From NCBI GenBank assembly GCA_022826565.1, contig JAJDUP010000041.1, forward strand, positions 1-64,000: DNA of 64,000 nucleotides, read 5' to 3'. Within the stretch, counting starts at the first letter, position 1, and every line of letters starts with the position of its first letter. The DNA is from Gemmatimonadota bacterium. GTDB lineage: Bacteria > Gemmatimonadota > Gemmatimonadetes > Longimicrobiales > Gaopeijiaceae. The translations under genes and the position numbers were made by a program. Under the pieces are notes generated by a model. It saw nothing but the letters and a program-made list of their open reading frames with translations. It was not told the DNA's origin and ran no database searches. Below, one piece after another: positions 44,273 to 54,112 of this stretch.

Positions 44273-44602
44273 ATGGACGAAAAGGAGTTGATGGCCCGGT
44301 TGGCGGGGCTGGAGGAGCCTGCCGTGTTGGCCACGATCGTATCGGCGAAGGGGTCGACGCCGCGCAAGACGGGGGCGCGGATGCTGATCGGGAGGGAGGG
44401 GGTGCTGGCTGGGACCGTGGGCGGCGGCTGCGGCGAGGGCGAGGTGATCGCGGCCGCTCAGGGTCTGTTCGAAGGCGGTCCGCCTGCGACCGTGCGCGTC
44501 GACCTAACGGACGACTTCACCTCGTGGAGCCCGGCCGTGTGCGGCGGCATCATGAACGTGTTCATCGAGCGCGCGAATCCGGAGCGTTTCGGCGGCGGTT
44601 GA
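44273..44602 (+). CDS. Stand-alone XdhC/CoxI N-terminal domain protein
   Basis: 109 residues: VLATIVSAKGSTPRKTGARMLI, TVGGGCGEGEVIAA and WSPAVCGGIMNVFIE, which are the XdhC_CoxI domain signatures including the CGG motif. In XdhC these are usually fused to the Rossmann domain; here they are two genes one base apart. The stop overlaps the TTG start of the DUF402 gene. Confidence 0.8.
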   Translation: MDEKELMARLAGLEEPAVLATIVSAKGSTPRKTGARMLIGREGVLAGTVGGGCGEGEVIAAAQGLFEGGPPATVRVDLTDDFTSWSPAVCGGIMNVFIERANPERFGGG

Positions 44603-45168
44603 GCCTCCTTCCCCGCACCGGCGCTTGGGTGGACATCCACTACATGCGCCTTGGCCGTCCGACTGAAGTCTATCGGCAGCGGGTGCTCGAAAGCGGCGCC
44701 TCCGGGATCGTCACCTTCCAGCCCGATACACCGATCCGGAAACCCCTGACCGTGGGCGGCGACACGATACTCGAGCCCGGCGCCCCGGCGATCTGGTTCA
44801 CCTTTCCGGGGCTGTGGCACGACATCGGCCTTTTTCACCTCGCAGACGGCACCTGGACCGGGCTCTACGCCAACGTCCTCACGCCGGTCGAGTTCGACGG
44901 TCCCCTCTCGTGGACGACGACGGACCTGTGCCTGGATGTGTGGGTGCCGTCTGGACAAGATGCCATGGTGCTGGATGAGGCCGAACTCGACCACGCGGAG
45001 AAGGCCTCGCTGATCGACGGGGCGCTGGCCGCGCGGGCTCGGAAGGAGGCGGAGGACCTTTGCCGCGGCCACCGCGCCGGCACCTGGCCGCCGCACATCG
45101 TCGGCGAGTGGTCGCTCGAGAGGGCGCGTCTTGTCTCCGTTTCCTGCTCTGGCGGCCAACCGCAATAG
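44599..45168 (+). CDS. DUF402 domain protein
   Basis: 189 residues from TTG 44599 (TTGA overlap with the previous stop); the frame extends further 5' but only as overlap. DUF402 plan: VDIHYMRLGRPTEVYRQRVLE, EPGAPAIWFTFPGLWHDIGLFH, YANVLTPVEFDG, TTTDLCLDVWVPSG. Known DUF402 members hydrolyse nucleotides or nucleotide-linked intermediates (nucleoside di/triphosphatase, FomD). The substrate here is unknown. Confidence 0.72.
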   Translation: MSLLPRTGAWVDIHYMRLGRPTEVYRQRVLESGASGIVTFQPDTPIRKPLTVGGDTILEPGAPAIWFTFPGLWHDIGLFHLADGTWTGLYANVLTPVEFDGPLSWTTTDLCLDVWVPSGQDAMVLDEAELDHAEKASLIDGALAARARKEAEDLCRGHRAGTWPPHIVGEWSLERARLVSVSCSGGQPQ

Positions 45169-45173
45169 CTGGA

Positions 45174-46223
45174 ATGAAATCTGTGCGAAGATCATCAGGA
45201 GTCTGTGCCTTCACAGCGTTACTCTCTGCGACGCTCCCGGCTTGTGAGCCGTCGGTCGTCGAGCTGCCTCCGATGCTGTTCGATGAGGCGTTCGTTCTGG
45301 TGGACTCACTGGAACTGGAGCAACCTCCCGACCTCCCGATCGCTGGCATCGGGAGCCTCGATGTCTCGGCACAGGGGGAACTCCTGCTCACCGACCCGCG
45401 TGAGGCCCGTGTATCGCTGTTTTCTCCGTCTGGCGAGTTGCTTCAGGCCTTCGGCCGACGAGGGGAAGGAGCGGGAGAATTCGTATATCCCTCGAGCGCC
45501 CGATTCGATGGACGAGGTGACATTCACGTCGTGGACATGCAGCGGCGGCTGATCTCGATCTTTTCCCGGTCTGGGGAGTTGAAGCGGGATGTACGATTGC
45601 CGCCCGGGTTGGTCCCCCATGGCCTCGAGGTTGGTGAGAAGGGCGAGTACTGGGTGCCCGGAACAATGCAGACGGACATTCTGAGCGAAAACGTGTTGTT
45701 CAAACTGGATACACTCGGCGTGATCACTGCTGAGTACCTGCCACTTGCCAACGCCCGCCCGCTGGGTGCACAGAACCGCCAGGACTGGTTCTCGATCCGC
45801 AACGTATCGGTTGTAGTCGGCGAGCGCGGGCCATTCGTGGCGTTCTCCCTGTTGGACTCCATTTGGGCGCTCGACGATGTGTCCGGCGGCATCCGATCAC
45901 GGGCGATCCGGCCGGAGGGTTACATGGCCCCCTCGCTCCCCGACAACCCAATCAGGAGTGCATCTGCCTTAATGGAGTGGCTGGAAGCATCCCAGCGGGC
46001 CATGGGCATCTGGGGCGACGGCAGGTATCTGGTCGTGCCGTTTGCACCCGGCAGCTATCACCTCGCCGAGAGTTCCGCAGCATCCTACAGGGACGTCAGC
46101 GGAAGGTGGCATACCCTCCTCGAGACGCCGGTGATTTTGGGGAGCAGCGGGTCGAGACTGTTTACACTTGCCAGGCCGATAGGCGAGAGAGTGTCGATCA
46201 GGGTCTTCGAGTTGGGATCATGA
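45174..46223 (+). CDS. 6-bladed beta-propeller lipoprotein
   Basis: 349 residues from ATG 45174. The signal ends at a lipobox LPAC (Cys ~24). NHL-like blades are visible: GIGSLDVSAQGELLLTDPRE, SLFSPSGELLQAFGRRGEG, ARFDGRGDIHVVDMQRR. Proteins of this type are surface or periplasmic binding proteins of unknown ligand. It is 5 bases after the DUF402 gene and convergent with the VKOR gene. Codon use is somewhat less GC-rich than its neighbours. Confidence 0.72.
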   Translation: MKSVRRSSGVCAFTALLSATLPACEPSVVELPPMLFDEAFVLVDSLELEQPPDLPIAGIGSLDVSAQGELLLTDPREARVSLFSPSGELLQAFGRRGEGAGEFVYPSSARFDGRGDIHVVDMQRRLISIFSRSGELKRDVRLPPGLVPHGLEVGEKGEYWVPGTMQTDILSENVLFKLDTLGVITAEYLPLANARPLGAQNRQDWFSIRNVSVVVGERGPFVAFSLLDSIWALDDVSGGIRSRAIRPEGYMAPSLPDNPIRSASALMEWLEASQRAMGIWGDGRYLVVPFAPGSYHLAESSAASYRDVSGRWHTLLETPVILGSSGSRLFTLARPIGERVSIRVFELGS

Positions 46224-46248
46224 CCCCCGTACCCGGATCAAGGTCCCG

Positions 46249-46773
46249 CTAACGCCGACCCCACAGGCGCTTCAACTCCGGCAGGGTCGCGACGAACACC
46301 AGGGTGATGAGGATGGCCGACGCCACGCAATAGCGGCACCAGGCCTGGATGACCATTGCCTCGAGATACGTCAGGTAGGCACTGAAGAGAACGCCGAAGA
46401 GTGCTCCCGCGAAGAGCAGGAAGGGGATCACACGGGAGCGAGCTGCCGACGGCTGCAACCCCATGATCGCCAGGACCAGGAGGGCCAGGTAGCCGCCCAG
46501 TCCGATGGCGGAGACCGGAATCGGCCCCACCCAGGCATACTGCGACGACTGCACGATTCCGCAGTCTCCCGCGCCACACGCGATCGGCGGCGTCCATCCG
46601 AGGTTATAGGCCACCAGATAGAAGGTGAGGAACACCCCGACGAGGGCGAGGACAGCCACCACCATTCGGTTGACCGGCCCGGAGATGGCAGAGGCGGATT
46701 CAGGTGGCATGGGCGCGTTCGTGCCGGACGGCGCCCCAGCGCTGGTCCGGGATTGTGGCGGGTGCCCCGTCAA
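46249..46773 (-). CDS. Vitamin K epoxide reductase (VKOR) family membrane protein
   Basis: 174 residues with four or more hydrophobic segments. The VKOR cysteine set is present: CGAGDC in the periplasmic loop and CRYC at the active site, plus a Ser in PIPVSAIGLGGY. It reoxidises a periplasmic thiol oxidase using quinone. It overlaps the DsbA-like gene by ATGA, and the pair would replace DsbB/DsbA in making disulphides. Confidence 0.9.
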   Translation of the reverse strand: MTGHPPQSRTSAGAPSGTNAPMPPESASAISGPVNRMVVAVLALVGVFLTFYLVAYNLGWTPPIACGAGDCGIVQSSQYAWVGPIPVSAIGLGGYLALLVLAIMGLQPSAARSRVIPFLLFAGALFGVLFSAYLTYLEAMVIQAWCRYCVASAILITLVFVATLPELKRLWGRR

Positions 46774-47447
46774 TTCGCCTGGCCTGCTTCCATGGCCTGC
46801 TGAATGTCGATGAACTGGAAGCCGCCGAGGCGCTGCGCACCACCTTCACCTTCGCGGTGAACGAAGATGGCGGGCGTTCCGGGCGCGCCCAACATCTGCG
46901 CAAGCGTCAGGTTCGCCGTGACCACGTCGGCGTGCCGGTCACTGTCCAGGCAGGTCTCAAACGCTTCGGTGTCCAGACCCACTTGCTCGGCGAGATCGTT
47001 GAAATGACCGAACGGGCTGTCCGGCCGCGACCAGCTCTGCTGGGTGCTGTAGACCGCGTCGTGGTATTCGAAGTACCGGTCCTGGTCCCCTGCGCACCGC
47101 GCCGCTCGCGCGGCCAGGAAAGAATGGGGAAACCCCGGGTTCGGGAAGTCATAGTAGACGAACTTGGCCTGTCCGGTCTCGATGTAGGCCAGATCGACCT
47201 GCGGTTTGATCTGGAGGGCGAAAGTCTGGCACGCCGGACACTGGTAGTTGCCGAATTCCATGATGGTAGCGGGGGCGTCCGGGTTCCCGTAAACCATCCC
47301 CTGCGCCAGCGCCACCAGGTCCTCGTTGGCAATGTCACCCAGGTCGACCGGTTCGCTTGCAGCCGAACTGCCGCCTCGCAGGGCGAAGCCCACGACCGCG
47401 ATTCCCCCCACAGCTACGACTGCGATGATCACGTAGAATCTCTTCAT
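46770..47447 (-). CDS. DsbA-like thioredoxin-fold thiol oxidoreductase
   Basis: 225 residues with a membrane anchor at ~5-23 (VIIAVVAVGGIAVVGFALRG). The thioredoxin fold carries the active site NYQCPACQTF (CPAC) and a cis-Pro in GAPGTPAIFVH. A helical insert with two further Cys (ARCAGD; TCLD) is typical of this DsbA class. Periplasmic oxidation or isomerisation of disulphides. GAAGGAAAG precedes ATG 47447. Partner of the VKOR protein. Confidence 0.88.
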   Translation of the reverse strand: MKRFYVIIAVVAVGGIAVVGFALRGGSSAASEPVDLGDIANEDLVALAQGMVYGNPDAPATIMEFGNYQCPACQTFALQIKPQVDLAYIETGQAKFVYYDFPNPGFPHSFLAARAARCAGDQDRYFEYHDAVYSTQQSWSRPDSPFGHFNDLAEQVGLDTEAFETCLDSDRHADVVTANLTLAQMLGAPGTPAIFVHREGEGGAQRLGGFQFIDIQQAMEAGQAN

Positions 47448-47569
47448 GCTTTCCTTCGCCTGTCTTCAGTTTGCGACCGCGTTACCCTTGTGGATCGCTC
47501 GTCCTCCAGCGGCCTTGAAGGTCGGGCAGAGACATTGCAAAATGGGCCGTTTGCGACGGCCAGACAATA

Positions 47570-48271
47570 CTAAATATTCTTGTTCAGTGTCTTCGGGGCA
47601 GTCAGGGCCTCAACGGTGGCAGCGGTGTCCGAAAGGTCCGGCAGGACACTGTCCGCCCCGGCCGCCCGCAGTTCGGCGCTGGAGAACCGGCCCGTGGTCA
47701 CCGCGACCGTAGCCGCCCCCACGGCCCGGGCGCATTCCATGTCCCGGGGCGTGTCGCCGATGATCACGCTTTCCCTTCCATTGAACGCGCGGCCCCAGTG
47801 CCTCGACGCCCGGTCCAGCGCGACCTGCGGCAGCTCGTTGCGCACCTCGTGATCCGAGCCGAAGCCGCCGACCGGAAAGTGGTGCCAGAGGCCCGCGGAG
47901 CCGAGCTTGAGCCTGGCGCCGTCCGCTACGTTGCCGGTGACCAGGCCCAGAAAGACATCGTTCCGCACGGCCAGCTCGGCGATCAGAGTGTGGACGCCGG
48001 GCAGCACGGTGACCGGTTCCGTAGCGATCCGGGCCTCAAGCTCTCCCAGGTAGCGAACCCAGAAGCGGGGCAGGCCGCGGGCGATCTCGTCCGGGGCGAG
48101 GCCGGCTGCACCCAGCAGGTCCCGCAGGATGCGCGGGTCGGTCTTGCCCGCGAAGTCATACTCGCCGACGGGGCCCGCCGTGCCGTAGGTGTGCTCCAGC
48201 GCGATGCGGAAGGCGGTGACGGCCGGACCGCCGCGGGTAAGGGTTCCGTCGATATCGAAGAGGAGGAGCAC
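47570..48271 (-). CDS. HAD-superfamily hydrolase (phosphoglycolate phosphatase-like)
   Basis: 233 residues from GTG 48271, where the HAD motif begins almost at once (LLLFDIDGTLTRGG, nucleophile Asp). Motif II Thr is in LVTGN; motif IV is VIIGDTPRDMECARAVG. The frame runs back to 48400 but that part overlaps the dehydratase gene and lacks protein character. It hydrolyses a small phosphate ester; the substrate is unknown. It ends at an AT-rich patch (NKNI-stop). Confidence 0.82.
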   Translation of the reverse strand: MLLLFDIDGTLTRGGPAVTAFRIALEHTYGTAGPVGEYDFAGKTDPRILRDLLGAAGLAPDEIARGLPRFWVRYLGELEARIATEPVTVLPGVHTLIAELAVRNDVFLGLVTGNVADGARLKLGSAGLWHHFPVGGFGSDHEVRNELPQVALDRASRHWGRAFNGRESVIIGDTPRDMECARAVGAATVAVTTGRFSSAELRAAGADSVLPDLSDTAATVEALTAPKTLNKNI

Positions 48272-48297
48272 CGGCCGGTGTCGTGGTGGCGGGCCGC

Positions 48298-49305
48298 TCA
48301 GGCCGCCGGATCCACGGCCAGGATCTCGCCCAGCAACGACGTGTCCAGGTTTCCGCCGGAAAGGACCGCGCAGACCTGGCGGTCCCGCGCAGCGACGCAT
48401 CCCGACAGCAGCGCGGCCACGGTAGCCGCACCCGAGTACTCGACCACGAGCTTGCGCCGGGTGATGAGGTGGGCGGCGGCGCGACGGATGTCGTCGTCCT
48501 CGATGAGGATGACGTCGTCCAGGAAGGCGGCCGCATGGGCGAAGGTGAGGTCGCCGGCGCGGGTGGGGGCGAGGCCGTCGGCGATGGTATCGATCGCGGG
48601 CAGCGTCGAGGGTCCTCCGGCGTCGAGCGCCCGGCGCATGGTCGGCGCACCCACGGGCTCCACTCCTATCAGCGTGGCCTCCGGCGTCAGACGGCGGAGC
48701 GCGGCCGTGCAGCCCGCCATCTGTCCTCCGCCCCCGATGGGGACCAGCAGGGTGTCGATTTCGGGCCAGTCCTCGTAGATCTCCAGCCCCACCGTTCCCG
48801 CCCCGGCGATGATCCAGGGGTGATCGAAGGGAGGGACCATGACCAGCCCCTCGGCCGCTGCGATCTCCTCGGCGCGAACCCGGCGATGTTCGGAGGTCGT
48901 CCCCGCGAACTCGACGCGCGCGCCCAGCCGCCGGGCCCCGTCACTCTTCACCTTTGGCGCCGTGGTGGGCATCACCACAACGGCTCGCACGCCCTTCAGG
49001 CCGGCCGCAAAGGCGACCGCCTGGGCGTGGTTCCCGGAAGAGTAGGTGATCACGCCCCGCGACAGTTCCCTGGGGTTCAGCCGCGCCATGAAGTTGCAGG
49101 CTCCGCGCGCCTTGAACGCTCCCGCCTTCTGCAACGACTCGCACTTGAGGCGAATCTGGCCCCCCGTCGCTTCGGACAGATCCGCATCCGGGATCAGCGG
49201 AGTCCGCACCACGGTTCCGCGAATCCGCTCGGCCGCGGCTTCGATCTCCGCCAGGCCAACCAGGTCGCTGTGGGTCCGGCCGGGTGCCCTATTCGTCTTC
49301 GTCAT
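48298..49305 (-). CDS. Threonine/serine dehydratase-like PLP enzyme
   Basis: 335 residues from ATG 49305. Fold type II PLP enzyme with Lys in [16 protein letters not shown], the phosphate-binding loop [10 protein letters not shown], the Asn-containing [14 protein letters not shown], and C-terminal SGGNLD. It deaminates threonine or serine to 2-oxo acids; serine racemase-type relatives share these motifs. It lacks the C-terminal regulatory domain of biosynthetic IlvA, so it is of catabolic type. It overlaps the gyrA stop by 17 bases. Confidence 0.85.
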   Translation of the reverse strand: MTKTNRAPGRTHSDLVGLAEIEAAAERIRGTVVRTPLIPDADLSEATGGQIRLKCESLQKAGAFKARGACNFMARLNPRELSRGVITYSSGNHAQAVAFAAGLKGVRAVVVMPTTAPKVKSDGARRLGARVEFAGTTSEHRRVRAEEIAAAEGLVMVPPFDHPWIIAGAGTVGLEIYEDWPEIDTLLVPIGGGGQMAGCTAALRRLTPEATLIGVEPVGAPTMRRALDAGGPSTLPAIDTIADGLAPTRAGDLTFAHAAAFLDDVILIEDDDIRRAAAHLITRRKLVVEYSGAATVAALLSGCVAARDRQVCAVLSGGNLDTSLLGEILAVDPAA

Positions 49306-51742
49306 CGCCCACGACCCGCGCGACATCGACCACCTCGTCGCCGTCGTCCAGGTTGACCAGCCGCACGCCCTGGGTCATGCGCCCGATCACGCGCATGTCC
49401 GAGACCGGCTGCCGGTTCACGACCCCGTTCCGGGTGATCACCATGAGCTGGTCGTCGTCGGTCACGGCCCGGACCGTGACAACGGGCCCGGTCCTCTCGG
49501 AGAGCTTGAGGTTGATGACGCCCTTGCCGCCCCGCTGCTGGAAGCGGTAGCTGCCGATCTCGCTGCGCTTGCCCATCCCGTGTTCGGTCGCGGTGAGCAG
49601 CGTCTCGTCCGGCCTGCGCACCACCACCATCCCGACGACCTCGTCGCCCTTGGCCAACCGGATCCCCATCACTCCTTCCGTGTTGCGCCCCATCGGCCGC
49701 ACGTCCGACTCGTGGAAGCGGATGGCCTTGCCCAGCCGCGTCGCCAGGACCACCTCGTTGCTGCCGTCGGTGATCCGAACGTCGATCAACTCGTCTCCCT
49801 CGCGGAACTTGATCGCGTAGATCCCGATTGCGCGCACATTGCCGTATGCCGACAGCGGAGTCTTCTTGACCACGCCGTTCCTGGTGCAGAAGAGCAGGAA
49901 GCGGTCGCCGCTGAACTCCCGCACGGGGAGCACCGACGCGACCTTCTCGCCCCGCGCCAGGTCGAGGAAATTGACGATGGGCTTGCCCTTCGAGTAGCGG
50001 CTGCCGTGGGGGATGCCCCAGACCTTGACCCAGTGGCAGCGCCCCTGGTCGGTGAAGGCCATGAGGTAGTCGTGGGTGGAGGCCAGGAACAGGTGTTCGA
50101 CCCAGTCCTCGGCCTTGGTGTCCATCCCGCGCAGTCCGCGGCCGCCGCGCCGCTGCGAGCGGTAGGTGTCGATCGGGATGCGCTTGACGTAGCCCTGTCG
50201 CGACATGGTCAGCACCACTTCCTCGTCGGCGATCAGGTCCTCGACCTCGAAGGAGGGGACGCTTCCGCGGATCTCGGTGCGGCGGTCGTCACCGTAGCGC
50301 TGGGCCAGCTCGCGCAGCTCTTCCTTGATGATCTCCATGCGCACGGCCCGGTCGCCCAGGATGTGCACCAGTTCGGCGATCCTCGCCTGCACCTGAGCGA
50401 GTTCGGTGTCGAGTTTTTCCTTCTCGAGACCGGTCAAACGCGCCAACCGCATGTCCAGAATGGCCCGGGCCTGTCTCTCGGAGAGGTCGAAGGTCCCCCG
50501 CAGCCCCACGGCGGCCTCACTGGCATCGCGCGAACGGCGGATGATCCTGACGACCTCGTCGATGTTGTCGACGGCGATGCGCAGCCCCTCGAGGACGTGT
50601 TCCCGCTCGCGTGCGGCGGCGAGGTCGAACTCGCTGCGGCGGACGACCACCGTGTGCCGGTGATCGATGAAGTGCGTGAGCATGTCGCGCAGCGGCATGA
50701 TCCTGGGGACACCGTCGACCAGCGCCAGCAGAATCACCCCGAAGGTGGACTGCATCGGCGTGTGCTTGAACAGCCGGTTGAGCACCACGTGCGGCACCGC
50801 GTCACGCTTCAGATCGATGACGACGCGCAGGCCGTCCCGGTCGGACTCGTCGCGCAGGTCCCGGATAGAGGTGATCTTCTTGTCCCGAACCAGGCCAGCG
50901 ATCTGTTCGATCAGGCGGGCCTTGTTCACCATGAAGGGGATCTCGTGGATGATGATCCTGTCCGGCCCGTCCTCGCCTTCCTCCACTTCGGCACGGGCCC
51001 GAATGACGATGCGCCCGCGGCCGGTCCGGTACGCCTCCTGGATCCCGTCGGTGCCGCAGATCTGGCCGCCGGTCGGGAAATCGGGGCCGGCGATATGCTC
51101 TTCGAGCGCTTCCTGGGGCAGGTTGGGGTCGTCGATCAGCGCCAGCAGCCCGGAGACGACTTCGCGAAGGTTGTGGGGCGGGATGTTGGTCGCCATCCCC
51201 ACGGCGATGCCGGACGACCCGTTGATGAGCAGGTTCGGCGCCCTGCACGGCAGGACCGAGGGCTCCTTCAGCCGTCCGTCGAAATTCTCGTCGAAGCGGA
51301 CGGTATCCTTGTCGATGTCGGCGAGCAGTTCCATCGACAGGCGCTGGAGCCGCGCCTCGGTGTACCGGTAGGCCGCTGCCGAGTCGCCGTCGATGGACCC
51401 GAAGTTGCCCTGGCCGTCGACGAGCGGGTAGCGCAGGGAAAAGTCCTGCACCATGCGGACAAGGGCGTCGTAGACGGCGGAGTCGCCGTGCGGGTGGTAC
51501 TTGCCGAGCACCTCACCGACCACGGTCGCGCACTTCTTGTAGGCCCGGCCGGGCGACAGTCCGAGTTCCGACATGGCGTAGAGTATGCGCCGGTGAACCG
51601 GCTTGAGACCGTCCCGCACATCGGGCAGGGCGCGCTGAACATTGACGCTCATCGAGTAGTCGATGAACGACTCGCGCATCTCCTGTTCGAGGATCCGTTC
51701 GAGGATCCGTTCGCCGGTGCTCGTGGGGTCGTTTTCGGACAT
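49289..51742 (-). CDS. gyrA: DNA gyrase subunit A
   Basis: 817 residues, full length. Introduces negative supercoils with GyrB. The N-terminus ([20 protein letters not shown]) is typical, and the catalytic Tyr lies in [12 protein letters not shown] (~126). The quinolone-pocket helix reads [15 protein letters not shown] (Ser then Val, with Asp replaced by Val at the position of E. coli Asp87 depending on alignment). The C-terminal pinwheel carries the GyrA box QRRGGRG (~530), which supports gyrase rather than topoisomerase IV. The C-terminus is acidic. Confidence 0.95.
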   Translation of the reverse strand: MSENDPTSTGERILERILEQEMRESFIDYSMSVNVQRALPDVRDGLKPVHRRILYAMSELGLSPGRAYKKCATVVGEVLGKYHPHGDSAVYDALVRMVQDFSLRYPLVDGQGNFGSIDGDSAAAYRYTEARLQRLSMELLADIDKDTVRFDENFDGRLKEPSVLPCRAPNLLINGSSGIAVGMATNIPPHNLREVVSGLLALIDDPNLPQEALEEHIAGPDFPTGGQICGTDGIQEAYRTGRGRIVIRARAEVEEGEDGPDRIIIHEIPFMVNKARLIEQIAGLVRDKKITSIRDLRDESDRDGLRVVIDLKRDAVPHVVLNRLFKHTPMQSTFGVILLALVDGVPRIMPLRDMLTHFIDHRHTVVVRRSEFDLAAAREREHVLEGLRIAVDNIDEVVRIIRRSRDASEAAVGLRGTFDLSERQARAILDMRLARLTGLEKEKLDTELAQVQARIAELVHILGDRAVRMEIIKEELRELAQRYGDDRRTEIRGSVPSFEVEDLIADEEVVLTMSRQGYVKRIPIDTYRSQRRGGRGLRGMDTKAEDWVEHLFLASTHDYLMAFTDQGRCHWVKVWGIPHGSRYSKGKPIVNFLDLARGEKVASVLPVREFSGDRFLLFCTRNGVVKKTPLSAYGNVRAIGIYAIKFREGDELIDVRITDGSNEVVLATRLGKAIRFHESDVRPMGRNTEGVMGIRLAKGDEVVGMVVVRRPDETLLTATEHGMGKRSEIGSYRFQQRGGKGVINLKLSERTGPVVTVRAVTDDDQLMVITRNGVVNRQPVSDMRVIGRMTQGVRLVNLDDGDEVVDVARVVGDDEDE

Positions 51743-51850
51743 GGAACCCGGAAGTGGAATGGACCGTCGACCGATTGGCCGCGGATGGACTCAAGGGCGC
51801 TCCCAGACGCCCCGGATAGCCTTTTAAGATAACGGTTTAGGGTGTATCAC

Positions 51851-52822
51851 TCAACCTGGTGAGGGACCGCAGTTCACCGGTCTGATGCGCTTCCCGTGGA
51901 AGATGTCCATGGGGATGTGATGAGTGTCGAACACCCGGCCTATCAGATCGCTCAAAACGGGATCGTAGGCCTCGAATTCCTCCGGCGATTCCACCTTCAC
52001 GCCGCCGGCAAAGCACTCGCCGTAGTTGGAGAAGAACCACCACTGGACTCCTTCGGCCCAGTACTCGCTCGCATTGGTGGTAGCGTAGTGCCTGCGTCCA
52101 TCCTCGTGCTCGTACCTGCCCGCGGCCATTGCGGCGGCGTAGGCGTCGCGGATCTCCTGGCTCATGCCGGGATCGACGTCGCGGATCGCGCTGTGGATTG
52201 CGTGGGCGAACTCGTGAACGAAGATGTGCTCGCCGTAGTACCGGGTGTCGGGATACCCAAGCACGTTCTCTTCGGCCCCGGTTGTGGGATTGCCGCCCAG
52301 GCCCCGGGACCGGTTTGCGTGGTAATCCCGGTCGGCCTGCATGACCGGTTCGTCAGGCGGCGCTCCAGGGCGTTTCATCGACGCGTATTCCGGGATGTCC
52401 ATCGTCATTTCGACTTCGGCGATGACGCCTGTGCGCCAGTTTCGGGCAATCATCGACGCGCGCAGATCGGAGCGCGCCGCAAGCATCGTGTTGATGATAT
52501 CGCGCACGACCAGGAGCGCGATGTCGGGGACCTTGGTCGAGGCGAGCACCGGGATGCCCCCGGCGTCGGCGTACTTCTGGTAGAAGGGATCGACGTCGAG
52601 CGATTCCGGCACGGGTCCGACCGTCGCCCCCACGTAATCGTGAATCAACGCGGCGGGCAGGCCCGTCTCGGCCTCCTGCCGCACTCGCTCCGCACGATTG
52701 CGCTCAGCGGCCGCGCGCGCTTCCGCTTCCGTGCGTTGCCGGCGCGGTTGGGCCGAGGCTACATCGGCCACGACGCCAACCGCCAGGACTGCAGTTGCGC
52801 ATGCGAGTATGCATCGATTCAT
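51851..52822 (-). CDS. Secreted HExxH putative metallopeptidase
   Basis: 323 residues from ATG 52822, whose signal peptide (MNRCILACATAVLAVGVVADVASAQ) ends in the same AQ pattern as other exported proteins here. A charged linker (~30-55) is followed by a catalytic region with HEFAHAIH (zinc motif) and, ~60 residues on, NASEYWAEGVQWWF, whose Glu is the likely third ligand. The arrangement recalls gluzincin/ATLF-like folds, but no named family is claimed. Upstream of gyrA on the same strand. Confidence 0.7.
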   Translation of the reverse strand: MNRCILACATAVLAVGVVADVASAQPRRQRTEAEARAAAERNRAERVRQEAETGLPAALIHDYVGATVGPVPESLDVDPFYQKYADAGGIPVLASTKVPDIALLVVRDIINTMLAARSDLRASMIARNWRTGVIAEVEMTMDIPEYASMKRPGAPPDEPVMQADRDYHANRSRGLGGNPTTGAEENVLGYPDTRYYGEHIFVHEFAHAIHSAIRDVDPGMSQEIRDAYAAAMAAGRYEHEDGRRHYATTNASEYWAEGVQWWFFSNYGECFAGGVKVESPEEFEAYDPVLSDLIGRVFDTHHIPMDIFHGKRIRPVNCGPSPG

Positions 52823-52926
52823 CCTGTCTCCCTTCGCTCCAGGACCGGGCGGGCATTTGGCCCGATGGCGGTAAATGATAGAAGACGGACGGTCGACTCG
52901 CATCTACGCGTGCCGAAGCCAGCCCA

Positions 52927-54021
52927 TTACGCCATAGCCACGAAGTCCACCCCCTCCACCAGCCCCACCCCCACCGCCGCCCCCCGCACCGCCTCGCGGC
53001 CCGCCGACCGCGCAACGGCCCCCACGTGGAGCGCGTCCGCGAACCCGCGCGCGGCTTCCGCCTCACACACCGGCGCGCCGTGGATCCGCTGCCCGATCTT
53101 GCGCGGGTCGACCTCGACGAAGGCCCGCACCTCGACCCCCTGCGCCGCAAACTCGCGGGCGAGGCTCTTGCCCGTGGGTCCCGCGCCCCAGACCACCACC
53201 CCGCTGCGGCCATCGAGCACGCTGCGCCGCAAGTGGTGCACCCGGCACGACCGGAACGCGGCCAGCGAGTACGCGGGGTGATTGCGGCTCAGGCGGCCGG
53301 GTTCGTTGCCCCAGTCGAGGAGGACACGCGGCACGGCCACGAAGCGGTGGCCGCGCCGCCAAAGCCGCAGGAGCAGGTCGTAGTCCTCCGGCCAGGCGCG
53401 GTCGCGGTAGCCGCCCACGTCGGCCAGCGCGCCCGCCCGGAACATGAATGTCGGGTGGGCGAGGGGGCACTCGACGAAGATGTTGGCCGCGACGGTGTCC
53501 CAGTCGGTCATGGAGTTGAGCCATGCAGCGTATTCGGCCGCACGCGGCGTCACGCTCGATTCGGGGACGTAGCGTACGCCCGTGCCGCAGCCGGCGAGGC
53601 CGGGCGAGCCCTCCAGCAGGTTGAGTTGGGCGGCAAGGCGTTCGGGGTGGCAGCGGTCGTCGGCGTCCATGCGGGCGATGTACCGGCCGCGGGCGGCGGC
53701 GAGGCCGCGCTGCAGGGCGGCTACGATTCCGCCGGCGTTGCCGCCGCGCCGTGCGGGAGCGGCCGCCGTGTCCGGGCCGATCCCCGACAGGCTGGCGCCG
53801 GTGCCGTCCCCGCCCAGCAAACGAACCCGCTCATCGCGCTGCTCCCACTCCCGCGCGATCCGCGCGCTGTCATCGCGGGAACCGTCATCCACCACCACCA
53901 CCTCGAAACGGGTGAACATCTGCCCGCGGAGCGACTCCAGCGCCGCACCCAGGCTGGCCGCCCCGTCCCGGACCGGCAGGACGACCGTCACGACGGGTTC
54001 ACCGTGCACCGCACGACCCAT
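52927..54021 (-). CDS. Glycosyltransferase family 2 protein with extra C-terminal nucleotide-binding-like segment
   Basis: 364 residues. GT-A fold: VVTVVLPVRDGAASLGAALESL, VVDDGSRDDS, and ARMDADDRCHPERL with a DxD motif; the acceptor region has AWPEDYDLLLRLWRRGH. A Gly/Ala-rich insert (~75-100) follows the second strand. The last ~80 residues, with VVVWGAGPTGKSLAREF, resemble a Rossmann-type sugar-nucleotide sensor rather than standard GT2. It would transfer a sugar to a glycan or lipid acceptor. Confidence 0.8.
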   Translation of the reverse strand: MGRAVHGEPVVTVVLPVRDGAASLGAALESLRGQMFTRFEVVVVDDGSRDDSARIAREWEQRDERVRLLGGDGTGASLSGIGPDTAAAPARRGGNAGGIVAALQRGLAAARGRYIARMDADDRCHPERLAAQLNLLEGSPGLAGCGTGVRYVPESSVTPRAAEYAAWLNSMTDWDTVAANIFVECPLAHPTFMFRAGALADVGGYRDRAWPEDYDLLLRLWRRGHRFVAVPRVLLDWGNEPGRLSRNHPAYSLAAFRSCRVHHLRRSVLDGRSGVVVWGAGPTGKSLAREFAAQGVEVRAFVEVDPRKIGQRIHGAPVCEAEAARGFADALHVGAVARSAGREAVRGAAVGVGLVEGVDFVAMA

Positions 54022-54112
54022 TGCACACGCAGCACGCCGCGATCATCACCGCATCATGATGCTCACGCATCACGCCCACCGCGCATCACGTCCACCGCGC
54101 ACCGCCCACCTC

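Noticed and set aside
49046..51832. 928-codon plus-strand frame opposite gyrA
   Set aside because: Composition (Asp/His/Val-rich without motifs) is that of a shadow frame. gyrA on the other strand has all expected signatures.
54022..54112. CATCAC/CCACCGCGCA-rich stretch between the glycosyltransferase and uvrA
   Set aside because: Loose low-complexity repetition with no fixed unit or symmetry; not enough to call a repeat element.
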